Assembly (NCBI GenBank): GCA_039636775.1
Contig: CP143429.1
Coordinates: 682,001-746,000, forward strand
Reading direction: 5' to 3'
Length of the DNA: 64,000 nt
Source of the DNA: Micrococcaceae bacterium Sec5.8
GTDB lineage: Bacteria; Actinomycetota; Actinomycetes; Actinomycetales; Micrococcaceae
Each line of letters opens with the position of its first letter. Within the stretch, counting starts at the first letter, position 1. The notes beneath the pieces are model-generated. The model worked only from the letters and a program-made list of their open reading frames with translations, ran no database searches and was not told where the DNA came from. This document shows, in pieces, positions 7,995-16,811 of the stretch. Both the position numbers and the translations under genes were made by a program.

Positions 7995-9164
7995 GTGGAC
8001 CTGTTTGAATACCAGGCGCGCGATATGTTTGAGGCGCACGGTGTACCCGTGCTTGCCGGCATCGTGGCGCACACCCCTGAAGAAGCAAAGGCAGCTGCCG
8101 AGAAAATCGGCGGCGTAACTGTCGTCAAGGCGCAGGTCAAGGCCGGAGGCCGCGGCAAAGCCGGCGGCGTCAAGGTTGCCAAGACCGCTGACGAGGCGTT
8201 TGAACACTCCACCAACATCCTCGGGATGGACATCAAGGGCCACACCGTCCACCGCGTCATGATCGCCCAGGGTGCGGACATCGCCGAGGAATACTACTTC
8301 TCCGTCCTTCTGGACCGGGCCAACCGCAACTACCTGGCCATGTGCTCGGTCGAAGGCGGCATGGAAATCGAGCAGCTCGCCGTTGAGCGCCCCGAAGCCC
8401 TGGCCAAGATCTCCATCGACCCGGCTGTCGGCATCGACCAGGCCAAGGCTGACGAGATCGTCGCCGCGGCCGGCTTCGCCGACGAACTGCGCGCCAAAGT
8501 TGCCGGCGTCATCCTCAAGCTCTGGGACGTCTTCAAGAAGGAAGACGCCACCCTGGTAGAGGTCAACCCGCTGGTCCTCACCGGCGCCGGTGACATCGTC
8601 GCCCTTGACGGCAAGGTCTCCCTCGACGAGAACGCCGATTTCCGTCACGCCAAGCACGCAGCCCTTGAAGACAAGGACGCAGCTGACCCGCTCGAGGCCA
8701 AGGCCAAGGCGCAGGACCTCAACTACGTCAAGCTCGACGGCTCCGTGGGCATCATCGGCAACGGCGCTGGACTGGTCATGTCCACGCTCGACGTCGTCGC
8801 TTACGCCGGCGAGAACCACGGCAACGCCAAGCCCGCCAACTTCCTGGACATCGGCGGTGGAGCTTCTGCCGAGGTCATGGCAGCAGGCCTCGACGTCATC
8901 CTGGGCGACCCGCAGGTCAAATCCGTCTTCGTCAACGTCTTCGGCGGCATCACCGCCTGTGACGCCGTCGCCAAGGGCATCGTCGGTGCACTGGCCGAGC
9001 TGGGCCACTCCGCGAACAAGCCGCTGGTAGTCCGCCTCGACGGCAACAACGTTGAGGAAGGCCGCCGCATCCTGGCCGAGGCCAACCACCCGCTGGTTAC
9101 CCTGGCCGCCACCATGGACGAGGGCGCCGACAAGGCCGCCGAGCTCGCCAACGCAGCGAAGTAA
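7995..9164 (+). CDS. sucC: Succinyl-CoA synthetase (ADP/GDP-forming) beta subunit
   Basis: A 389-residue ATP-grasp subunit of the TCA cycle enzyme that interconverts succinyl-CoA and succinate with substrate-level phosphorylation. The N-terminal ATP-grasp begins [19 protein letters not shown], with the nucleotide loop [16 protein letters not shown]. The metal-binding and carboxylate part includes EVNPLVLT, and the C-terminal flavodoxin-like CoA-ligase domain contains NFLDIGGGA and FVNVFGGIT. Length matches the family (about 385-395). The start is GTG 7995 with a good ribosome site. It is followed after 12 nt by sucD, so the two subunits are co-translated. Confidence 0.97.
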   Translation: MDLFEYQARDMFEAHGVPVLAGIVAHTPEEAKAAAEKIGGVTVVKAQVKAGGRGKAGGVKVAKTADEAFEHSTNILGMDIKGHTVHRVMIAQGADIAEEYYFSVLLDRANRNYLAMCSVEGGMEIEQLAVERPEALAKISIDPAVGIDQAKADEIVAAAGFADELRAKVAGVILKLWDVFKKEDATLVEVNPLVLTGAGDIVALDGKVSLDENADFRHAKHAALEDKDAADPLEAKAKAQDLNYVKLDGSVGIIGNGAGLVMSTLDVVAYAGENHGNAKPANFLDIGGGASAEVMAAGLDVILGDPQVKSVFVNVFGGITACDAVAKGIVGALAELGHSANKPLVVRLDGNNVEEGRRILAEANHPLVTLAATMDEGADKAAELANAAK

Positions 9165-9176
9165 AGGGACCCGACT

Positions 9177-10079
9177 ATGTCTATCTATCTGAACAAAGAC
9201 TCGAAGGTCATCGTCCAGGGCATCACCGGCGGCGAAGGCACCAAGCACACCGCCCTGATGCTCAAGGCCGGCACCAACGTTGTCGGCGGCGTCAACGCCC
9301 GCAAGGCCGGCACCACTGTTGTGCACGGCGAGAACGAGATCACCGTATTCGGCACCGTCAAGGAAGCCATGGCCGAGACCGGCGCCGATGTCTCCATCGT
9401 CTTCGTGCCGCCAGCCTTCACCAAGAACGCGGTCGTTGAGGCCATCGAGGCAGGCATCGGCCTGGTCGTTGTCATCACTGAAGGCGTCCCGGTCCAGGAC
9501 TCTGCCGAGTTCTGGGCGCTGGCCCAGTCCATGGTGGACGCCGACGGCAAGCAGGTCACGCGCATCATCGGACCGAACTGCCCCGGCATCATCACCCCGG
9601 GGGAGGCCCTCGTCGGCATCACCCCGGCGAACATCACGGGTAAGGGCCCCATCGGCCTGGTCTCCAAGTCAGGCACCCTGACCTACCAGATGATGTACGA
9701 ACTGCGCGACCTCGGCTTCTCCACCGCCATCGGCATCGGCGGCGACCCGGTCATCGGTACCACGCACATCGACGCCCTCGAAGCGTTCGAAGCCGACCCG
9801 GAGACCAAGGCAATCGTCATGATCGGCGAAATCGGCGGCGACGCCGAAGAGCGCGCTGCCGACTACATCAAGGCACACGTCACGAAGCCGGTTGTCGGCT
9901 ATGTGGCCGGCTTCACCGCCCCGGAAGGCAAGACCATGGGCCACGCCGGCGCCATCGTGTCGGGCTCCGCGGGCACTGCCCAGGCCAAGAAGGAAGCCCT
10001 CGAGGCTGCCGGCGTCAAGGTCGGCAAGACGCCGTCCGAGACAGCCAAGCTCCTGCGCGAGGTCTTCGCCACCCTCTAG
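9177..10079 (+). CDS. sucD: Succinyl-CoA synthetase alpha subunit
   Basis: A 300-residue alpha subunit that binds CoA and carries the phospho-histidine. The CoA-binding Rossmann domain contains [13 protein letters not shown] and [10 protein letters not shown]. The catalytic histidine sits in the conserved GHAGAIVSG segment near residue 250. Full family length, ATG 9177, an AAAGGGA ribosome site in the short gap after sucC. A palindromic element and a strong hairpin follow the gene and probably end the transcript. Confidence 0.97.
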   Translation: MSIYLNKDSKVIVQGITGGEGTKHTALMLKAGTNVVGGVNARKAGTTVVHGENEITVFGTVKEAMAETGADVSIVFVPPAFTKNAVVEAIEAGIGLVVVITEGVPVQDSAEFWALAQSMVDADGKQVTRIIGPNCPGIITPGEALVGITPANITGKGPIGLVSKSGTLTYQMMYELRDLGFSTAIGIGGDPVIGTTHIDALEAFEADPETKAIVMIGEIGGDAEERAADYIKAHVTKPVVGYVAGFTAPEGKTMGHAGAIVSGSAGTAQAKKEALEAAGVKVGKTPSETAKLLREVFATL

Positions 10080-10104
10080 GGCCGAAGAACACCAGGTACC
10101 ACTG

Positions 10105-10167
10105 CACCGCGGGGTCACTTTCGGTCCGTCCCACTTGCTGGGCCGGGCAGGGGGTGGCCCCGCGGTG
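10105..10167. repeat. 63-bp palindromic element, copy 1
   Basis: The ends CACCGCGGGG and CCCCGCGGTG are perfect inverted arms. The element shares GCGGGGTCAC and the following spaced GTCC...CCAC bases with an element of exactly the same length at 11247-11309. Together they bracket the ArsR/AHSA1 operon. This looks like a REP-type or terminator-like intergenic palindrome. Confidence 0.6.
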
Positions 10168-10176
10168 TCGGTTTAA

Positions 10177-10228
10177 GCACGACGGCGGCAGGTCACTTTC
10201 CGGAGAAGGTGACCTGCCGCCGTCGTGC
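10177..10228. terminator. Perfect 20-bp stem hairpin between convergent genes
   Basis: The arms at 10177-10196 and 10209-10228 are perfectly complementary with a 12-nt loop. There is no long T tract, so termination strength is uncertain, but the position between sucD and the convergent AHSA1 gene fits a shared terminator. Confidence 0.7.
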
Positions 10229-10268
10229 CCTCGCTGGGGCGTCGTACCATCGCTGGGGCGGGGTGCAC

Positions 10269-10751
10269 TCAGACCTTCGCGCCGGCCAGGACCTCCTCCA
10301 GCCGTTCGTAGGCTTCGGTCAATCCGCCTTCCATTCCCGACTGTGCCATGCCGTCCCGGGCCTCCATGCTGGGATAGACGGCATGCGCCGACAGCCGGGT
10401 GCGGCCGCCGCCGAGATCTTCGAAGGTGAGGAACTCGATGCTGACCACGTCCGGATAGCCGCCGTATTCGAAGGTCTGGATGGCGAAGCTGTTGTCCCGA
10501 ACAGTGTGGAAGACCCCGCTGAACACGTGGGCGGCGCCGTCGGGCCCAGTGTGCGTGTAGCGGTAGCTGCCGCCGGTGCGAAAGTCGTAATGGTCGATGT
10601 CCATTTTGAGCCGCCGGGGGCCCAGCCACTGGGCGACGAGGTCCGGTTCTTTGTGGGCCCGGAAGACCTCGGTGACGGGAAAATCAAATTCCCGGTCGAA
10701 ATCGATGAAGGGCAGTCCCTCCGGAGCAGTAACTTTCAGGGCGTTGGTCAT
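10269..10751 (-). CDS. AHSA1/SRPBCC domain protein
   Basis: A 160-residue START-like helix-grip protein of the AHSA1 (activator of Hsp90 ATPase homologue) group. Visible family features are FDREFDFPVTEVFRAHKEP at the first strand and helix, VAQWLGP, FRTGGSYRYTHTGPDG, and the C-terminal helix GGLTEAYERLEEVL. These single-domain bacterial proteins bind hydrophobic ligands, and their ligands are rarely known. The gene overlaps the preceding ArsR gene by 4 nt (ATGA), the standard arrangement for ArsR/AHSA1 operons, so it is translationally coupled and under autorepression by the upstream regulator. Confidence 0.9.
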   Translation of the reverse strand: MTNALKVTAPEGLPFIDFDREFDFPVTEVFRAHKEPDLVAQWLGPRRLKMDIDHYDFRTGGSYRYTHTGPDGAAHVFSGVFHTVRDNSFAIQTFEYGGYPDVVSIEFLTFEDLGGGRTRLSAHAVYPSMEARDGMAQSGMEGGLTEAYERLEEVLAGAKV

Positions 10752-11110
10752 GATGTGTCCTTTGCCTGGGTGCCGCGTGCCGCGGCAACTGACTGGAGCA
10801 CGGCGTCAAGGCTGCGGAACTGCCCCTCGCGGACCAGCCGGTACTGGTCGATCCATGCGGTGAGCGCCTCCAGCCGTGCGGGATTCAGGTGGACGGGCCG
10901 GCGCTGGGCGTCACGGGTGCGCGTGACCAGTTGGGCTTGCTCGAGGACCTGGATGTGTTTCGAGACCGCCTGCTTGGTGATCGCGAACGGTTCCGCCAAT
11001 TCATTCACGGTGGCCGGACCCCGGCTGAGCCGGGCAATGATGCGGCGGCGGACGGGGTCGGCGAGGGCCAGGAAGGCCGAATCGAGCATGCCGTCGTCGC
11101 CGTCGTCCAT
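10748..11110 (-). CDS. ArsR-family transcriptional regulator
   Basis: A 120-residue winged-helix repressor. The HTH covers LADPVRRRIIARLSRGPATVNELAEPFAITKQAVSKHIQVLEQAQLV. No metal-binding CxC pair is present, so it is the non-metal type usually coupled to an AHSA1 protein. ATG 11110 is chosen because GGGAGG lies upstream and homologues begin close to the HTH; an upstream ATG at 11191 would place the start inside the operator. Its likely site is the AACCT/AGGTT dyad at 11191-11213. Confidence 0.88.
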   Translation of the reverse strand: MDDGDDGMLDSAFLALADPVRRRIIARLSRGPATVNELAEPFAITKQAVSKHIQVLEQAQLVTRTRDAQRRPVHLNPARLEALTAWIDQYRLVREGQFRSLDAVLQSVAAARGTQAKDTS

Positions 11111-11190
11111 GGGGATATCGACCTCCCGTGCAGGATCCGGCGGTGTTCTTCTGCTGCTCCACTGGCAGTGACCGGTGATCAACCAGTTCA

Positions 11191-11213
11191 TTGATCAACC
11201 TCTAGGTTGTTAA
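11191..11213. promoter_or_regulatory. Probable ArsR operator
   Basis: The dyad AACCTCTAGGTT is flanked by TTGATC and GTTAAC, and a second GATCAACC half-site lies just upstream at 11177-11184. GATCAACC/GGTTG-type dyads are usual for ArsR/AHSA1 autoregulation. Confidence 0.5.
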
Positions 11214-11246
11214 CGCTACGCCTGGCCTCCGGTCTGCGCAATAGCC

Positions 11247-11309
11247 CAGCGCGGGGTCACCTCGCGTCCATTCCACACCCCGGGATGGGCGGGAGATGAC
11301 CCCGCGCTG
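11247..11309. repeat. 63-bp palindromic element, copy 2
   Basis: Arms CAGCGCGGGGTCA and TGACCCCGCGCTG are perfect inverted repeats around a 37-nt centre. It shares length, GCGGGGTCAC arms and several centre positions with copy 1 at 10105-10167. Confidence 0.6.
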
Positions 11310-11319
11310 CGGTGTTCTC

Positions 11320-11359
11320 TTGATCCCTCGGTCTGTGATTGTTAGTATGTCAGGACAAA
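11320..11359 (+). promoter_or_regulatory. Sigma-70 promoter and GntR-type operator of the tautomerase gene
   Basis: TTGATC (11320) is separated by 17 nt from TAGTAT (11343). TATGTCAGGACAAA at 11346-11359 overlaps the -10 and start region and closely matches TATGTCAGTACAAA before iolC. The control region therefore looks intact although the gene is broken. Confidence 0.6.
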
Positions 11360-11375
11360 TGAAGGGGAGGAATGA

Positions 11376-11644
11376 GTGCCTTTCGTGCGAATCGACGTCA
11401 CCCAGGGCCGGACCCCGGTGGAGCTCCGGGCGCTCAGCCGGGGAATCCACCACGCCATCGTGGCCGACTATGGCATTCCGGAGCGGGACTACTTCCATGT
11501 CCTGACCGAACATCCCGCGGGTCAGATCCTGGCCCAGGACGCCTGCCTCGGCCTCGAGCGGACGCCGGATGTGGTGATGATTCAGATCCTTACCCAGGCC
11601 GGGCGCAGTACGTCACCGGTGAGCTCGGCGTCCCCGGCACGTAG
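11376..11644 (+). pseudogene. Tautomerase-family gene with internal out-of-frame deletion
   Basis: GTG 11376 has a strong GGGGAGG ribosome site and gives Met-Pro-Phe-Val-Arg. The Pro directly after Met is the catalytic residue of the 4-oxalocrotonate tautomerase superfamily. The frame is normal through YGIPERDYFHVLTEHPAGQI and VVMIQILTQAGRS, then becomes unlike the family. Another reading frame across the same junction (11600-11644) encodes AQYVTGELGVPGT and a stop, which looks like the original C terminus. The simplest reading is a deletion of roughly 50 codons that also shifted the frame. The 125-residue ORF running to 11753 would have a nonsense tail. I judge it a recent pseudogene with an intact promoter. 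Confidence 0.7.
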
Positions 11645-11721
11645 CCCGCAGGGGTTGCGCCCACTGCCTGCCACACGGGCCGGGCCGCGGCGGCATTCAG
11701 ACCCTCCGTGTCATGTTGTAA

Positions 11722-11768
11722 ATATGTCAGTACAAACCTTTGACAGTACATAGATTCTGGGGCAGAGT
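11722..11768 (+). promoter_or_regulatory. iol operon promoter with double GntR-type operator
   Basis: ATATGTCAGTACAAA and TTTGACAGTACATAG face each other across two bases and form one long imperfect palindrome (11722-11752). The second half contains TTGACA (11740-11745), a consensus -35, with CAGAGT 17 nt downstream as a weak -10. A repressor bound here would cover the -35 box. Confidence 0.65.
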
Positions 11769-11862
11769 AGTGGATGTGGCCCGGCTCACGCCGGCCTCCT
11801 AGGCACCGAAGCTCAGGTTGCGCAAAGGTACCGAGTTCACACCAGAAAGGTCCGCGATCACC

Positions 11863-12864
11863 GTGACCCACGAACTGCTCACGATCGGGCGCATCAGCGT
11901 TGATATCTACCCGAACGACATCGGGGTGGATCTGGAGGATGTCACGTCCTTCGGAAAGTACCTTGGCGGATCACCGTCCAACGTGGCAGTCGCCGCGGCC
12001 CGCCACGGCCGCCGCAGCGCTGTCATCACCCGCACCGGCGACGACGCCTTTGGCAACTACCTGCACCGCGAACTGCGCAAGTTCAACGTGGACGATTCCT
12101 TCGTCACCGCGGTGAAGGAATGGCCCACGGCGGTCACATTCTGCGCGATCAAGCCGCCCGCGGACTTCCCGCTCTACTTCTACGGACGCTTCCCCACGGC
12201 CCCGGACCTGCAGATCAAGGCCGAGGAGCTGGACCTGGACGCCATCAGGGACGCGGGAATCTTCTGGTCGACAGTCACCGGACTCTGCCAGGAACCCAGC
12301 CGGACCGCCCACCTCACGGCCCACGAGGCCCGGCCCCGTAACGGGCTGCAGCCCGGCCAGTTCACCATCCTGGACCTCGACTACCGTCCGATGTTCTGGG
12401 CCTCCGAAGCCGAAGCCCGGGATCAGGTCGCCAGGATTCTCCCGCACGTCACCGTGGCCATCGGCAACGACAAGGAATGCGCCGTCGCCGTTGGCGAAGG
12501 CACCCCGGACGATCAGGCGGACCGGCTGCTCGCCGCCGGCGTCGAGATCGCGGTCGTCAAGCTCGGCCCGGAAGGCGTGATGGCCAAGACCCGCACCGAA
12601 CGCGTTGTCTCTGCCCCGGTGCCGGTGGAAACCGTCAACGGCCTGGGTGCCGGCGACTCTTTCGGCGGAGCGTTCTGCCACGGGTTGCTCTCCGGCTGGC
12701 CGCTCGCCCAGGTCCTCGACTTCGCCAACGCCGCCGGCGCGTTTGTCGCCTCCCGGCTGTCCTGTGCTGATGCGATGCCGACGCCGGACGAGGTCACCGG
12801 CCTGCTCGCCGAACGCGGCCGAATCGTGCCGGGCACCTACGCCACCGAAGGAGCAACACTGTGA
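11863..12864 (+). CDS. iolC: 5-dehydro-2-deoxygluconokinase
   Basis: A 333-residue PfkB/ribokinase-family sugar kinase. It phosphorylates 5-dehydro-2-deoxygluconate (DKG) in myo-inositol breakdown. The N terminus ELLTIGRISVDIYPN, the sugar-binding GGSPSNVAVAAARHG segment and the C-terminal PfkB signature with catalytic Asp, NGLGAGDSFGGAFCHGLL, are all present. GTG 11863 is preferred since homologues begin a few residues before LLTIGR; a weak AAAGG site precedes it. It is the first gene of the operon driven by the promoter at 11722-11768, and its stop overlaps the next start (GTGA). Confidence 0.94.
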   Translation: MTHELLTIGRISVDIYPNDIGVDLEDVTSFGKYLGGSPSNVAVAAARHGRRSAVITRTGDDAFGNYLHRELRKFNVDDSFVTAVKEWPTAVTFCAIKPPADFPLYFYGRFPTAPDLQIKAEELDLDAIRDAGIFWSTVTGLCQEPSRTAHLTAHEARPRNGLQPGQFTILDLDYRPMFWASEAEARDQVARILPHVTVAIGNDKECAVAVGEGTPDDQADRLLAAGVEIAVVKLGPEGVMAKTRTERVVSAPVPVETVNGLGAGDSFGGAFCHGLLSGWPLAQVLDFANAAGAFVASRLSCADAMPTPDEVTGLLAERGRIVPGTYATEGATL

Positions 12865-13823
12865 GTGTCAACCCCGCCGCCGCCAGCCTTGCGGTGGATG
12901 ACAACCCGCGCCGCTACGAGCACCTGAGCATCATCCGGCTCGAGGATCCCGACGCGGTCGCCCGCGCCGCGAAGGCCCGCCGCCGCCACCCCGGCGTCAG
13001 GGCCGGCCAACAGAATTTCATCGTCGCCGCCGACCACCCGGCCCGCGGGGCACTCGCGGTCGGCAATGATCCTGGGGCCATGGCCGACCGCCGCCAGCTC
13101 CTGGACCGCCTGCAGATCGCCCTGGCGAACCCCGACGTGGACGGCGTGCTGGCCTCCCCGGACATCTTGGACGACCTTCTCCTGCTCGGCGCGCTGGATG
13201 GCAAACTGCTCTTCGGCTCGATGAACCGCGGCGGGCTCTCGGGCCTGGTCAACGAGTTCGACGACCGGTTCACCGGCCACACCGCTGCCGCCCTGGAAGC
13301 GCTGGGAGCCGACGGCGGCAAGATGCTTACGCGCATCTGCCTCGGCGACCCGGACACCGTCGCCACCTTGGAAGCCACCGCCAAAGCGATCGACTCGCTC
13401 GCCGAGCGCAAGCTCATCGCGATGGTGGAGCCGTTCCTGTCCGTCCGGGAGAACGGCAAGGTCCGCAACGACCTCTCCACCAACGCCGTCATCAAGTCCG
13501 TCGCGATCGCCGAAGGCCTTGGCTCCACCAGCGCCTACACCTGGATGAAACTGCCGGTAGTGGCCGGGATGGAACGCGTCATGGCGTCCACCACCATGCC
13601 CACCGTGCTCCTTGGCGGCGATCCGGACAGCAGCCAGGACGAAGTTTTCGCCAGCTGGCAGGACGCCCTCGCGCTGCCGGGCGTCCAGGGCCTCACCGTC
13701 GGCCGGACCCTGCTCTACCCGCACGACGGCGACGTGGCCGGTGCCGTCGCAACCGCCGCCTCGCTGCTGCACCACACCGCATCCACCCGCACCGCATCCG
13801 GCGCCGCAGAAGTATCGGAGTAA
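12861..13823 (+). CDS. Cgl0159-type (beta/alpha)8 protein, probable DKG-phosphate aldolase of inositol catabolism
   Basis: A 320-residue TIM-barrel protein related to class I/DeoC-type aldolases. Barrel strands are visible as NFIVAADHPARGAL, VDGVLASPDILDDLL, KLIAMVEPFL and GVQGLTVGRTLLYP. The Lys expected in a Schiff-base aldolase may be the one in YTWMKLPV. Such proteins sit next to iolC in Corynebacterium and Arthrobacter relatives, in place of the Bacillus aldolase IolJ, so cleavage of 2-deoxy-5-keto-gluconate-6-phosphate is the likely step. This assignment rests on context. It overlaps iolC by 4 nt and is followed after 6 nt by iolD, so it belongs to the operon. Confidence 0.8.
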   Translation: MSVNPAAASLAVDDNPRRYEHLSIIRLEDPDAVARAAKARRRHPGVRAGQQNFIVAADHPARGALAVGNDPGAMADRRQLLDRLQIALANPDVDGVLASPDILDDLLLLGALDGKLLFGSMNRGGLSGLVNEFDDRFTGHTAAALEALGADGGKMLTRICLGDPDTVATLEATAKAIDSLAERKLIAMVEPFLSVRENGKVRNDLSTNAVIKSVAIAEGLGSTSAYTWMKLPVVAGMERVMASTTMPTVLLGGDPDSSQDEVFASWQDALALPGVQGLTVGRTLLYPHDGDVAGAVATAASLLHHTASTRTASGAAEVSE

Positions 13824-13829
13824 CGTCCC

Positions 13830-15791
13830 ATGGTTATGAACACTGCCTCAGGAACACGCAGAATGACCGTCGGCCAGGCGGTCGTCGAATACCTGTCCCA
13901 GCAGTACACCGTCGATTCGATTGGCGGCCAGGACTACCGGGAACGGCTGATCCCAGGGACTTTCGGCATTTTCGGCCACGGCAATGTCGCCGGCGTCGGC
14001 CAGGCCCTCAAGCAGTACCAGCAGCTCGATCCTACGATCATGCCGTACTACCAGGGCCGGAACGAACAGGCCCAGGCGCACCAGGCGGTGGGCTACGCCC
14101 GGCACACCCGCCGGCGCCAGACCTTCGCGGTCAGCACCTCGATCGGCCCGGGTTCCTCGAACCTGCTCACCGGCGCCGCGCTGGCCACCACCAACCGGCT
14201 GCCGGTTCTCCTGCTGCCGAGCGACACCTTCGCCACCCGCGCCGCGGACCCTGTCCTGCAGCAACTCGAACGCCCGGAAGCCTCCGACATCACCGTCAAC
14301 GACGCGTTCCGGCCGCTGTCCAAGTTCTTTGACCGTGTCACCCGGCCCGAGCAGCTGTTCTCCGCGTTCCACCACGGGCTCCGGGTGCTGACGGACCCGG
14401 CCGAGACCGGCGCCGTCACCATCTCACTGCCCCAGGACGTCCAGGCCGAGGCCTTCGACGTGCCCGAGGAATTCCTCGCCGAACGCGAATGGCGGATCCG
14501 CCGCCCGGACGCTGACGATGAGGACATCCGCCGCGCGGCCGCGGCCATCCGCGCCGCCAAGCGCCCCCTGATCATCGCCGGCGGCGGCGTCCTGTACGCC
14601 TACGCCAACGAGGAGCTCGCGAGGTTCGTCGAGGTGACGGGCATCCCGGTGGGCAACACCCAGGCCGGCGTCGGCGTCCTGCCCTGGGACCACAGGTTCT
14701 CCCTTGGTGCGATCGGCTCCACCGGCACGACGGCGGCGAACGCCATCGCCGCCGACGCGGACCTGATCATCGGGATCGGCACCCGCTACGAGGACTTCAC
14801 CACCGCGTCCCGGACCGCGTTCCAGAACCCGGGCGTGTTGTTCATCAACATCAACGTTGCCGCGATCGACGCCTACAAGCACGGCACCGCCCTGCCGATC
14901 GTGGCGGACGCCCGCAAGGCCCTGGTCAAGCTGAATCAGGCCCTCGGCGGCTACCGGGTCGGCGCGGACCTGGAACAGCAGATCGCGGCCGAGAAGACCC
15001 GCTGGGACGCGACCGTGGACGAGGCCTTCGACACCCGCTTCACCCCGCTGCCGGCCCAGAACGAGATCATCGGCGCCACGCACCGCGCCATGGACGCCCA
15101 GGACGTGGTCATCTGCGCCGCCGGGTCCCTCCCGGGTGACCTGCACAAGATGTGGCGCGTCCGGGACCCGTTCGGCTACCACGTCGAATACGGCTACTCC
15201 TGCATGGGCTATGAGATCCCGGGCGGGCTCGGCGTCAAGCGCGCGGCGCTGGCCGAAGCGGCCAGGGGCGGGGCGCAGCGCGACGTCGTCGTGATGGTCG
15301 GGGACGGTTCCTACCTCATGATGCACACCGAACTGGTCACCGCCGTCGCCGAACGGATCAAACTGATCGTGGTGCTGATCCAGAACCACGGCTACGCCTC
15401 CATCGGCTCGCTCTCCGAATCCCTCGGCTCGCAGCGTTTCGGCACCCAGTACCGCGCCCTGGACGAGGAACACCACAGCTTCGACGACGGCGAGCGGCTC
15501 CCCGTGGACCTGGCCCTGAACGCCGAAAGCCTCGGCGTGAAGGTGATCCGGATCGAACCGGGGGAGAAGGTCATCGCGGAGCTCGAACAGGCAGTCCGGG
15601 ACGCCAAGGCGGCACCGGAACGCGGCGGCCCGATCCTCATCCACGTCGAATCCGACCCGCTGCTGGACGCCCCCAGCTCCGAGTCCTGGTGGGATGTTCC
15701 GGTGTCCCAGGTCTCCGAGCTCGACTCCACGAAACAGGCGTTCCGGACCTACATCGACCACAAGAGCCGCCAGCGCAAGCTGCTCGGCTGA
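13830..15791 (+). CDS. iolD: 3D-(3,5/4)-trihydroxycyclohexane-1,2-dione acylhydrolase (decyclizing)
   Basis: A 653-residue ThDP-dependent enzyme that opens the inositol-derived ring. The N-terminal pyrimidine-binding domain contains GTFGIFGHGNVAGVGQAL. The central domain has PLIIAGGGVLYAYANEEL. The C-terminal ThDP domain has GDGSYLMMHTELVTAVAERI followed by the N of IQNHGYASIG. Length and domain order fit IolD (about 620-650). Start ATG 13830 follows GGAG. The next gene, iolE, lies 89 nt downstream with its own ribosome site. Confidence 0.95.
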   Translation: MVMNTASGTRRMTVGQAVVEYLSQQYTVDSIGGQDYRERLIPGTFGIFGHGNVAGVGQALKQYQQLDPTIMPYYQGRNEQAQAHQAVGYARHTRRRQTFAVSTSIGPGSSNLLTGAALATTNRLPVLLLPSDTFATRAADPVLQQLERPEASDITVNDAFRPLSKFFDRVTRPEQLFSAFHHGLRVLTDPAETGAVTISLPQDVQAEAFDVPEEFLAEREWRIRRPDADDEDIRRAAAAIRAAKRPLIIAGGGVLYAYANEELARFVEVTGIPVGNTQAGVGVLPWDHRFSLGAIGSTGTTAANAIAADADLIIGIGTRYEDFTTASRTAFQNPGVLFININVAAIDAYKHGTALPIVADARKALVKLNQALGGYRVGADLEQQIAAEKTRWDATVDEAFDTRFTPLPAQNEIIGATHRAMDAQDVVICAAGSLPGDLHKMWRVRDPFGYHVEYGYSCMGYEIPGGLGVKRAALAEAARGGAQRDVVVMVGDGSYLMMHTELVTAVAERIKLIVVLIQNHGYASIGSLSESLGSQRFGTQYRALDEEHHSFDDGERLPVDLALNAESLGVKVIRIEPGEKVIAELEQAVRDAKAAPERGGPILIHVESDPLLDAPSSESWWDVPVSQVSELDSTKQAFRTYIDHKSRQRKLLG

Positions 15792-15880
15792 ACCGCCCAA
15801 TAGAGAATCGAGTGCTGAGCAGGCGCCGTTTTGAGCGCCCAAAAGGGCACTTGTGGAGCAACCGATTAGAAGGGATGGAT

Positions 15881-16792
15881 ATGACTGAGAACAAGCTGAT
15901 CATCGGCACCGCGCCGGACTCGTGGGGCGTCTGGTTTGCGGATGACCCGAAGCAGACCCCGTGGGAACTGTTCCTGGACGAGGTGGCCGAATCGGGCTAT
16001 AAGTGGATCGAACTCGGCCCCTACGGCTACCTCCCCACCGCCCCCGCACGGCTCGCCGAGGAGCTCAAGGCCCGCGATCTGAAGATCTCGGCCGGCACCG
16101 TGTTCACCGCCTTCCACCGCGGCCTGGACCAGTGGGAAACCGCCTGGGAGCCGGCCCGCAAGGTTGCCGAACTCACCGCCGCGATGGGCGGCGACCACGT
16201 GGTGGTCATCCCGGCCATGTGGCGCGACGACGTCACCGGCGAGGCGGTGGAAAGCGGCGAGCTTACCGAGAAGGCGTGGAGTGACCTTTTCGCCGGCCAC
16301 AACCGCCTGGGCAAGACCCTGCTGGAGGATTTCGGCCTGCAGCAGCAGTTCCACTCCCATGCGGACTCCCATGTCGGCGCGCAGAAGGACATCGAGACCC
16401 TCCTCGCCGCCACGGACGCGAAATACCTCAACCTCTGCCTGGACACCGGCCACGCCGAATACTGCGGGGCCTCCAGCCTGGACCTGATCAAGAACTACCC
16501 GGACCGGATCGGCTACCTGCACCTCAAGCAGATCAACCCGGACATCCTCAAAAAGGTCAACGAGGAAAACATGACCTGGGCCGCCGCCAACCTGGCCGGC
16601 GTCATGACCGAACCGCCGAACGGCCTGCCGGACCTGCGCGCCGTCATCGAAGCCGTCGAGGCGCTGAACCGGCCGATTTTTGGCATTGTGGAACAGGACA
16701 TGTACCCCGTCGCCTTCGACGTCCCGATGCCGATCGCCCGGCGGACCCGCAACTACCTGCTCTCGTGCGGCTCCCGCACCGCCGTCAACTAG
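15881..16792 (+). CDS. iolE: myo-Inosose-2 dehydratase
   Basis: A 303-residue xylose-isomerase-like TIM barrel that dehydrates 2-keto-myo-inositol. Features: NKLIIGTAPDSWGVWF at the N terminus, GYKWIELGPYGYLPT, the metal-site segment QFHSHADSHVGAQKD, CLDTGHAEYCG and GYLHLKQIN. AGAAGGG ends 6 nt before ATG 15881, which is the better-spaced start; ATG 15875 two codons earlier is too close to it. It follows iolD and precedes iolG by 19 nt. Confidence 0.94.
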   Translation: MTENKLIIGTAPDSWGVWFADDPKQTPWELFLDEVAESGYKWIELGPYGYLPTAPARLAEELKARDLKISAGTVFTAFHRGLDQWETAWEPARKVAELTAAMGGDHVVVIPAMWRDDVTGEAVESGELTEKAWSDLFAGHNRLGKTLLEDFGLQQQFHSHADSHVGAQKDIETLLAATDAKYLNLCLDTGHAEYCGASSLDLIKNYPDRIGYLHLKQINPDILKKVNEENMTWAAANLAGVMTEPPNGLPDLRAVIEAVEALNRPIFGIVEQDMYPVAFDVPMPIARRTRNYLLSCGSRTAVN

Positions 16793-16811
16793 AACCCAAA
16801 GGACCAGAACC

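Noticed and set aside
11376..11753. Intact 125-residue tautomerase
   Set aside because: The last 45 residues are unlike the family and the authentic-looking C terminus is in another frame.
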